Positions 1 to 4,123 of a DNA stretch of 5,353 nt are shown one piece after another. The DNA is from Gammaproteobacteria bacterium. Its GTDB lineage: Bacteria > Pseudomonadota > Gammaproteobacteria > UBA9214. Both the position numbers and the translations under genes were made by a program. Below the pieces are notes generated by a model. That model was not told the DNA's origin and ran no database searches. It saw nothing but the letters and a program-made list of their open reading frames with translations. Every line of letters starts with the position of its first letter. Position 1 is the first letter of the stretch. The stretch covers positions 1 through 5,353 of the forward strand of contig JAHKKL010000139.1 in assembly GCA_020027635.1 (NCBI GenBank). The letters run 5' to 3'.

Positions 1-18
1 GATCATCCTCCGATGATC
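1..18. repeat. Perfect 7-bp inverted repeat at the left edge
   Basis: The first 18 bases read GATCATC, a CTCC spacer, then GATGATC, which is a perfect inverted repeat with 7-bp arms. It lies just outside the short direct repeats at 36-101 and may belong to the same mobile element. There is no T-run on either side within the window, so it does not look like an intrinsic terminator. The repeat is seen directly; its role is unknown. Confidence 0.45.
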
Positions 19-35
19 CCAAACTCCCGACCGCC

Positions 36-101
36 TTCAGGCTCATTTCACGTTGGAATCACGACCCCCGTTCAGGCTCATCTGTCATTGGAAAAGGCTC
101 A
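36..101. repeat. Tandem imperfect repeats, probable end of an IS21-like insertion sequence
   Basis: The 11-mer TTCAGGCTCAT occurs at 36-46 and again at 71-81, exactly 35 bases apart. The similarity continues to about 58 and 93, with TTGGAA shared in register. A third AGGCTCA lies at 95-101, preceded by a diverged copy of the same segment. Short, regularly spaced repeats near a terminus, with a CGACCCCCG block between copies, are typical of IS21-family ends. The boundary would be near 101, where the outermost base pair on the minus strand reads TG and where homology to the adjacent AAA ATPase stops at about 106. No transposase gene is in the window, so the family assignment is an inference; the repeats themselves are certain. 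Confidence 0.4.
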
Positions 102-521
102 GGATGGCCTTTTCGATTTCGGCGATCCCCAATACGCAGGACGCCATGGCCTGGGCTGCCTTCAGTGCTTCGCGAAGGTTGCGTTCGGTTTCACCAAAGA
201 ACTTGTTGTTGAGCGTGCCGAAATCGAGTCGCAGCAGAGGGAGCCGCCACATCCCAGAGACGGCCTTGGCGGCGAGGTTCTTGCTGCCACCCTGCACGCC
301 GACCAGTGCCTGGCGCGGTTCACTCGTATGACGCTGGGGCGCCGATTCGTAGTCTATGCGATGAAGCCATTGGGCGCAGACCATGCCATGACCGGCATGG
401 CGAGCCACAGCGCCAGGGTGGAGAACAGTCGCGTGACCCCTGTCTCATCCCGGGCTTCCACCACGATCAGCGGGACACGGGAGCGCAGCAGTAACCCGAG
501 GTCATGGCTGTCGTCCGTCAC
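85..521 (-). pseudogene. Degraded AAA ATPase of the Ycf46 type
   Basis: Two out-of-frame pieces of one gene are visible. Piece 1 starts at GTG 521, preceded by GGGAG six bases upstream and an in-frame TAA five codons back. It encodes 55 residues, including LLLRSRVPLIVVEARDE and a WSAPNG segment like the N-terminus of Ycf46-like ATPases, then stops at TAG 354-356. Piece 2 (frame of 85-408) encodes an AAA core: a P-loop region, LPLLRLDFGTL, KFFGETERNLREAL, then a Walker B region. Intact relatives have roughly 200 residues between these parts, so the middle is deleted and the frame changed near 300-355. Walker A reads GVQGGSKN where a GxxGxGK[ST] form is expected, and Walker B reads VLGIAEIE where DE is expected. 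The C-terminal half of the AAA domain is absent, and the reading frame ends in the repeats at 36-101. No product should be functional. The family assignment rests on remembered motifs, not a search. Confidence 0.75.
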
Positions 522-570
522 TGCCGGCTCCCGTTAATCATGGTGGTCAGGTCGATGTCATTGCGATCGC

Positions 571-598
571 CGGGTAATCCCCGAGCGCTGGTCCAGCG
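571..598. repeat. Two small palindromes between rof and the ATPase remnant
   Basis: CGGG and CCCG arms flank TAATC at 571-583, followed directly by the palindrome CGCTGG-T-CCAGCG at 586-598. They lie 4 to 31 bases past the rof stop codon on the minus strand and could fold as 3' hairpins of the rof transcript. Neither is followed by a T-run, so I do not call them a Rho-independent terminator. Confidence 0.3.
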
Positions 599-601
599 GC
601 T

Positions 602-844
602 TCAGAGACATTTGCTGCCCATAATGCGGTCCAGCCTGATTTCCCGTTCGTTTCCGACATGGTCGATTGCCGCCAGAAACTCCTCGCCTTGCCGGGTACG
701 CAGATCGACCGGTACAAGCACCTCGATTCGGAGGGAACCCTCCGCATCACGCCAGCTTACCTGCAGCCGTGTGCCGTGCATGATGGCCAGCTCGTATTCA
801 CTGTGCAAACTGCAGTCAATCGGCGTGTAATCGGTCGGGTTCAT
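602..844 (-). CDS. rof: Rho-binding antiterminator (Rof family)
   Basis: This 80-residue cytoplasmic protein matches the E. coli Rof pattern along its whole length. It opens with DYTPIDCSLHSEYELAIMH (Rof: YxPINCxxxxxLELAxxH), has a central strand region LQVSWRDAEG, and ends with GNEREIRLDRI (Rof: GETRELRLDKI). Rof is about 84 residues in E. coli, so the length fits. The family folds as a small Sm-like beta-barrel that binds Rho and inhibits Rho-dependent termination. The ATG at 844-842 is preceded by CAGGA with about nine bases of spacing, a usable ribosome binding site. The gene lies downstream of a Cys-rich small ORF, separated by 333 bases, and upstream of the ATPase pseudogene. The C-terminus (GSKCL) is a few residues shorter than in E. 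coli. I see no frameshift or missing segment. The assignment is from remembered motifs. Confidence 0.85.
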   Translation of the reverse strand: MNPTDYTPIDCSLHSEYELAIMHGTRLQVSWRDAEGSLRIEVLVPVDLRTRQGEEFLAAIDHVGNEREIRLDRIMGSKCL

Positions 845-1177
845 TCTGATCGTTCCTGCTCTTGATGAATCGTGGCGGATAATCGAATCATTCCGTCGTC
901 GCGATCTCTATAGAATCGCTATGACGTCTTCGTCCCGAAGACGTCATGACGGTGTCACATGCGTGACGCTGGCAAAGTTTACTTCACGTTCCAGTCGGGT
1001 TCAAAACAACCCTCTCCATCAGCCCTGTGCAGGCAAACGGCGGTGTCGATTCAGGATGTTCCAGGGAAAATTTACGTGAATCTTCTGCTGACGAGATACA
1101 CGGCGGTACTGTCCAGTGCCGCCGGCAAAGGTGATGGCGTTTCTTGTGGAATCGAATTCTGTCGAGGCCGACAGGTT
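845..1177. other. Gene-poor spacer upstream of rof
   Basis: I find no convincing gene here. On the plus strand a 129-codon frame (959-1348) runs across the spacer and over the Cys-rich gene, but it has a poor ribosome binding site and no recognisable motif. On the minus strand the spacer forms the 5' region of rof and holds the inverted repeats at 901-967. A TATAGA at 908-913, read on the minus strand, could be a -10 element for rof, but no good -35 is seen at 17 bases. Confidence 0.5.
921..947. repeat. Perfect 12-bp inverted repeat upstream of rof
   Basis: ATGACGTCTTCG at 921-932 and CGAAGACGTCAT at 936-947 are exact reverse complements, with a 3-base spacer. The 3' arm overlaps a second palindrome, GTCATGAC (943-950), and is followed by GTCAC-ATGC-GTGAC (954-967). 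On its other side lies TCTATAGA (907-914) between GCGAT and ATCGC. No T-run follows on either strand, so a strong hairpin in the rof leader or a dimeric regulator site fits better than a terminator. It starts 77 bases before the rof ATG. The repeat is certain; its role is not. Confidence 0.6.
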
Positions 1178-1405
1178 CTACCCTGTGATAATTTCCAGGG
1201 AATGGTCTTTAATGACAGACCACTTCAGGTAATCCTGGCATACGGCATTTTCACTGCACTGCACACCCCGTCTGTTGATATGGCCGCAGGGTCCCGTTTC
1301 GTAGTTATCGACATTCATGCCGGCCCTCATGTTGACGGCCTTTCTTGATCCGCCCCAATAGGCGCATGTCGCACAACTACTCAGGTCATAACCATAAACT
1401 GACAT
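1178..1405 (-). CDS. Small cysteine-rich protein of unknown function
   Basis: The predicted product has 75 residues and no signal peptide or membrane segment. It has five cysteines: a CATC pair at residues 11-14 followed by AYWGGSR, then Cys40 (TGPC), Cys50 and Cys56, closing with a YLKW segment. The layout (CxxC, Trp-Gly-Gly, then GxC and a late C followed by an aromatic and Lys-Trp) looks like a small metal-binding or zinc-ribbon-like fold, and I recall similar short hypothetical proteins in proteobacteria. I cannot name a family or a function. The ATG at 1405-1403 has AAGGTG about five bases upstream, which strongly supports this strand and start over the overlapping plus-strand frame. Divided by long spacers from both neighbours, it probably has its own promoter, perhaps in the AT-rich island at 1458-1490. 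Confidence 0.65.
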   Translation of the reverse strand: MSVYGYDLSSCATCAYWGGSRKAVNMRAGMNVDNYETGPCGHINRRGVQCSENAVCQDYLKWSVIKDHSLEIITG

Positions 1406-1724
1406 AGGATCACCTTGATCTCATGGTTCGATTCCAACGACACTATCAGGCCGGCTCGATAATATTATTGGCAATAATCCGGAATATTTAAGAGCCGTCT
1501 GATTCGTACACCGGGTATGCCTGGGCATGGGAAACATATGCACACGCATGGCTTGCCGTGATCCAAGGTATTGAATGATTCCTGGATCGGGACAGAACGG
1601 TCGTTTTACAGCGGTAATCTCAGTAAGAGCATCCGGGGAGGAGCTGAATTACCGGAAAATCAGGCGATGGCTGTCAGGAAGTCTACAACGGCGATGGCGT
1701 TGCTGGATAAATTACGCCCGCCAT
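1406..1724. other. Spacer between the oxidoreductase and the Cys-rich gene
   Basis: These 319 bases hold no gene that I can support. They contain an AT-rich island (about 1458-1490), small inverted repeats such as ATGCC-TG-GGCAT (1517-1528) and GATCCA with TGGATC (1560-1565 and 1583-1588), and CAACG with CGTTG (1685-1701 region) just past the oxidoreductase stop. None of these has a T-run of the sort that ends transcription. GGTTCGATTCC at 1425-1435 resembles a tRNA T-arm but is isolated. Confidence 0.45.
1452..1497 (-). promoter_or_regulatory. AT-rich island with inverted repeats, possible promoter of the Cys-rich gene
   Basis: CGGCTC (1452-1457) and GAGCCG (1492-1497) bracket an AT-rich core. 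The core contains ATTATTG-G-CAATAAT (1464-1478), a perfect 7-bp inverted repeat, and two AATATT palindromes. On the minus strand TAATAT and TATTAT resemble -10 boxes, and the best partners upstream (TTAAAT or TAAATA) are weak -35 matches. It sits about 50 to 90 bases before the start at 1405. The composition is unlike the surrounding GC-rich DNA. The promoter call is an inference. Confidence 0.25.
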
Positions 1725-2744
1725 TCACCCGATTTCCATGACAAGTTTTCCGATCTGCGTACCGCTCTCCAGATCATGATGGGCTTGCGCCGCGTCCCTC
1801 AGGGGATAGGTCTGCGTCACGCAGACCCTGAGTTCACCGCTTTCAAAGCGCGATGCGCACGCCTCGAGGATGCGTGACTGCGCCCGTTGCGCCTGCGGAA
1901 TCTCCAGGTAAGTCGGCGACAGCATCAGCTCCAGACCGATGCTCAGATTGCGCTGGCGTGCAACGCTCCAGTTGGTGCTGGATGCGGGTTGCAACAGCGT
2001 GACCAGTCGGCCGCCGTAGCCCACGGCGGCAAAGGTATGTTCGAAGGTTTGTCCGCCCACGGTGTCGAGCGCGACATCGACGCCTTGACCATCACTCCAG
2101 CGCAGCACAGCCTGTGCGAAATCCTCGACACGATAGAAGATGTGCTCATCCGCGCCCAGTGAGTTCACGAACGTTGCCTTGGTCTGCGAACTGACGGTCG
2201 TGCAGACACCAGCCCCGGCCTGTTTTGCCAGCTGGATGGCGAGGTGGCCCACCCCGCCGGCACCGCCATGCACGAGCACCTTCTGGCCGGCCTGTACACC
2301 GGCCCGCTCAAACAGCGATTCCCATGCGGTGATCAGCGCCAGGGGAACGGCAGCGGCCTCGGTGAAGGTCAAACGCGCTGGTTTGCGTGCCAGCAGGATT
2401 TCGGGCACAACCGTGTACTGCGCGTAACAGCCGGAACGCCCGCCGAAGCTCGGGTGGCAGAAGTAGACCTCGTCGCCGGTGGCGAATCGGGTTACCGCCT
2501 TGCCGGTTGCTTCTACCACACCGGCGCCATCGAAGCCGAGCACGACCGGCAATGGCATCGAGTAGCTGCCGGGGTTTTGCCGGAGTTTGGCATCGACCGG
2601 ATTGAGGCCGGCGGCCCTGAGCCGGACCAGCACATCCGTGCCATGCTCGATTCCGGGTACGGGAAATTCCTGGTGCCGCAGCACTTCGGGTCCTCCCGGT
2701 GCCCGCATCACAACGGTTTCCATCATCGACGCTTGCTGCTTCAT
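1725..2744 (-). CDS. NAD(P)-dependent quinone oxidoreductase, zinc-free MDR superfamily
   Basis: The product has 339 residues, the usual length for zeta-crystallin-like members of the medium-chain dehydrogenase/reductase family. The N-terminal GroES-like domain shows APGGPEVL (15-22), AAGLNPVDAKLR (44-55) and LGFDGAGVVEATG (69-81). The Rossmann domain begins near AAAVPLALITAWESL and carries the dinucleotide loop HGGAGGVG at 159-166, followed by HLAIQLAKQAGA and the typical LGADEHI (196-202) and DVALDTVGG. The Cys and Glu ligands of zinc alcohol dehydrogenases are not seen, so it probably reduces quinones or enones with NAD(P)H in the cytoplasm; the substrate cannot be read from sequence. It follows hemH by 70 bases. 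No Shine-Dalgarno precedes ATG 2744; in-frame ATGs at 2726 and 2723 are alternatives, and relatives usually start close to the METVVM segment. A TATAAA box six bases before the ATG is noted separately. Confidence 0.88.
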   Translation of the reverse strand: MKQQASMMETVVMRAPGGPEVLRHQEFPVPGIEHGTDVLVRLRAAGLNPVDAKLRQNPGSYSMPLPVVLGFDGAGVVEATGKAVTRFATGDEVYFCHPSFGGRSGCYAQYTVVPEILLARKPARLTFTEAAAVPLALITAWESLFERAGVQAGQKVLVHGGAGGVGHLAIQLAKQAGAGVCTTVSSQTKATFVNSLGADEHIFYRVEDFAQAVLRWSDGQGVDVALDTVGGQTFEHTFAAVGYGGRLVTLLQPASSTNWSVARQRNLSIGLELMLSPTYLEIPQAQRAQSRILEACASRFESGELRVCVTQTYPLRDAAQAHHDLESGTQIGKLVMEIG

Positions 2745-2749
2745 GAGAG

Positions 2750-2755
2750 TTTATA
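2750..2755 (-). promoter_or_regulatory. TATAAA box directly before the oxidoreductase start
   Basis: On the minus strand TATAAA ends five bases before ATG 2744-2742. If it is a -10 element, transcription would start at or next to the ATG, giving a leaderless message or favouring the internal ATGs at 2726 and 2723. No convincing -35 is found 16 to 18 bases upstream; the nearest TTG-type hexamer (TTGCGG) is 22 bases away. Low confidence. Confidence 0.2.
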
Positions 2756-2814
2756 CCCCGATTCAAAACCAGACTTGCCGCAACAACCGAGCCCCCTCCG
2801 AGGCCGTTTCCCGC

Positions 2815-3861
2815 CTAGGCTGTAATCCATCCGGCCAGTTCCTGCCCGACCAGGGTGTGCAGCATATGCATCCCGATCTCTGAATCATTGAGACAGGGGA
2901 TGACATCGTAGCGGCTGCCGCCATGTGCGAGGAACAGGTCGCGGTTCTGCATGCCCATCTCCTCGAGAGTTTCCAGGCAGTCGGCGGCAAAGCCCGGCAT
3001 GACCACGGCAAGATGCCTGATGCCCTCGCGGGCCAGCGCCTTGAGGGTCTTGTCGGTGTAGGGATGCAGCCATTTCTTCGGACCAAAGCGTGACTGAAAG
3101 GTCATGCGCAGCCGCTGTTCATCCAGACCGAGCCGCTCGCGCAGCAGGCGGGTGGTCTTGGCGCAGTGGCAGTAATAGGGATCGCCTTTGTCGAAATATT
3201 CCTGCGGCAGGCCATGGAAAGAGGCCAGGATCACCTCGGGGCGCTGCTCGTCCGCCGCGAGATGCTGCTCGATCGTCTGCGCCAGGGCCTCGATATAGGC
3301 GGGGTGATCGTAATAGGGCGGCAGGCAGCGCAGCGCGGGCTGCCAGCGCATGGTCTTGAGAGTCTCGAAGACCCGGTCATTGACCGTGGCTGTGGCGGAG
3401 GCGCTGTATTGCGGATACAAGGGAACAATCAGCACGCGCTCGCAGCCCTGCGTGTGCAAGGCGCCGATCTGCTCCGCGATGGCGGGATTGCCATAGCGCA
3501 TGGCCCAGCTCACGAGGAGTCTGCGGTCACGGTCGCCGAAGCGCTCGCCCAGCAGTTCCGCCTGGCGGCGGGTGTAGTAGCGCAGCGGCGACTCGTTGGT
3601 CTCGTTAAACCAGATCTTGTGATAAGCCTCGGCCACCCGCGGGGGGCGGGTGCGCAGAATGAAGCCGCGCAGGATCGGCTGCCACAGCCAGGGCGTCAGT
3701 TCGATCACGCGCCGGTCGGACAGGAACTCGGCGAGGTAGCGGCGCACGGAAGCAGTGTCGTGGGCGTCGGGGGTGCCGAGGTTCACCAGCAGGACGCCGA
3801 TGCGTCCGCTCTCGACCGGCGGATGTTCTGGTGGACGATGGCTTCCAGTGGACTCTGTCAC
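2815..3861 (-). CDS. hemH: Ferrochelatase (protoheme ferro-lyase)
   Basis: HemH inserts ferrous iron into protoporphyrin IX, the last step of protoheme synthesis. Residues are numbered from the upstream ATG 3897: VLLVNLGTPD (35-44), FLSDRRVIE (58-66), LYPQYSASATATV (160-172), SFHGLP with the catalytic-site His228, TFQSRFGPKKWLHPYTD (266-282), and PGFAADCLETLEE with the conserved Glu309. The order and spacing match E. coli HemH. No C-terminal [2Fe-2S] cysteine motif is present. I prefer GTG 3861 (348 residues): AGGAG lies six bases before it. The ATG at 3897 (360 residues) follows a T-run with no Shine-Dalgarno, and E. coli HemH has none of this roughly 30-residue extension. phrB lies upstream and the quinone oxidoreductase 70 bases downstream, all in the same direction. 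The terminator-like hairpin at 3899-3917 and a short leader ORF just before the start suggest regulated expression. Confidence 0.95.
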   Translation of the reverse strand: MTESTGSHRPPEHPPVESGRIGVLLVNLGTPDAHDTASVRRYLAEFLSDRRVIELTPWLWQPILRGFILRTRPPRVAEAYHKIWFNETNESPLRYYTRRQAELLGERFGDRDRRLLVSWAMRYGNPAIAEQIGALHTQGCERVLIVPLYPQYSASATATVNDRVFETLKTMRWQPALRCLPPYYDHPAYIEALAQTIEQHLAADEQRPEVILASFHGLPQEYFDKGDPYYCHCAKTTRLLRERLGLDEQRLRMTFQSRFGPKKWLHPYTDKTLKALAREGIRHLAVVMPGFAADCLETLEEMGMQNRDLFLAHGGSRYDVIPCLNDSEIGMHMLHTLVGQELAGWITA

Positions 3862-3911
3862 AAGCGGCTCCTGAGGTGATCCGGTGATGATTGCCATGAA
3901 AAAAACCGCAT
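3858..3911 (-). CDS. Possible 17-residue leader peptide of hemH
   Basis: An ATG at 3911-3909 with AAGGA seven bases upstream opens an 18-codon frame reading MRFFSWQSSPDHLRSRL and stop. Its TGA (3860-3858) overlaps the preferred hemH GTG (3861-3859) as GTGA, the usual arrangement for translational coupling, and the hemH Shine-Dalgarno lies within its codons. Its start codon sits in the loop and 3' arm of the hairpin at 3899-3917, and its Phe-Phe codons are the T-run. Alternatively, the ATG may be chance and the hairpin only a terminator. No homologue is recognised. Confidence 0.3.
   Translation of the reverse strand: MRFFSWQSSPDHLRSRL
3868..3872 (-). promoter_or_regulatory. Shine-Dalgarno AGGAG that decides the hemH start
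   Basis: AGGAG on the minus strand ends six bases before GTG 3861-3859. It is by far the best ribosome binding site near the start of hemH and favours a 348-residue protein over the 360-residue reading from ATG 3897. Confidence 0.6.
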
Positions 3912-3917
3912 GGCGGT
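3899..3917 (-). terminator. Short hairpin with T7 tail upstream of hemH
   Basis: On the minus strand ACCGC-CAT-GCGGT (3917-3905) is followed by an unbroken T-run to 3899 (seven T counting the last stem base). This has the form of a Rho-independent terminator. The stem is only five pairs, so efficiency may be modest. It lies 207 bases after the phrB stop and 38 bases before the preferred hemH GTG, so it could end phrB transcripts or act as an attenuator for hemH. No T-run exists on the plus strand, so it would act only leftward. Confidence 0.45.
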
Positions 3918-3949
3918 ATCCTTGATCATAATGGGGTTGTCGGGAGGTC

Positions 3950-3970
3950 TCGATAGCCTCTCATTATCGA
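3950..3970. repeat. 6-bp inverted repeat over a possible hemH -10 box
   Basis: TCGATA (3950-3955) and TATCGA (3965-3970) are perfect reverse complements separated by nine bases. The minus-strand hexamer GATAAT (3968-3963), five of six matches to TATAAT, falls inside. It is about 100 bases upstream of the hemH GTG. The -35 region is poor. The repeat could be an operator at a hemH promoter; this is an inference. Confidence 0.25.
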
Positions 3971-4099
3971 TGCATTCCGTTATTGACGGCATGTTACCAC
4001 CGCGGCCAGCGATGCTACACCGGCGCTCTCAGCGGCGCTGCCAAGGTGTGGATTCTCCTCCAGAGCCAGAATGGTGTGTGACATCGTTCACTTTCTCGT

Positions 4100-4123
4100 A
4101 GACAAACTCACCGGGATTTGTCT
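4100..4123. repeat. Perfect 7-bp inverted repeat touching the phrB stop codon
   Basis: AGACAAA (4100-4106) and TTTGTCT (4117-4123) are exact reverse complements with a 10-base spacer. The outer arm abuts the phrB stop codon TAA at 4126-4124. It could form a hairpin at the 3' end of phrB mRNA or serve as a dimeric binding site for the following spacer. No T-run follows, so it is not a standard intrinsic terminator. Confidence 0.4.

Noticed and set aside
85..408. The AAA fragment as IstB, the IS21 helper ATPase
   Set aside because: The motifs LLRLDFGTL and GETERNLREAL belong to Ycf46-like AAA proteins, not IstB, although the adjacent repeats may belong to an IS21-like element.
13..537. 174-codon plus-strand frame at the left edge
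   Set aside because: It is antisense to the ATPase remnant, whose AAA motifs clearly lie on the minus strand; the open frame is a GC-bias effect.
946..962. TGTGA-N6-CATGA on the minus strand as a CRP site
   Set aside because: The second half-site does not match TCACA, so it is not a convincing CRP operator.
959..1348. 129-codon plus-strand frame
   Set aside because: It has a poor ribosome binding site and no recognisable motif, and it overlaps a minus-strand gene with a good Shine-Dalgarno and patterned cysteines.
1425..1435. GGTTCGATTCC, a tRNA T-arm-like string
   Set aside because: Only three of the five T-stem pairs can form, and no matching acceptor arm, anticodon arm or CCA is found around it.
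2244..2825. 193-codon plus-strand frame opposite the oxidoreductase
   Set aside because: It is a shadow of the minus-strand gene, with low-complexity composition and no motif.
3166..3879. 237-codon plus-strand frame opposite hemH
   Set aside because: It lies wholly antisense to a well-supported ferrochelatase and shows no domain.
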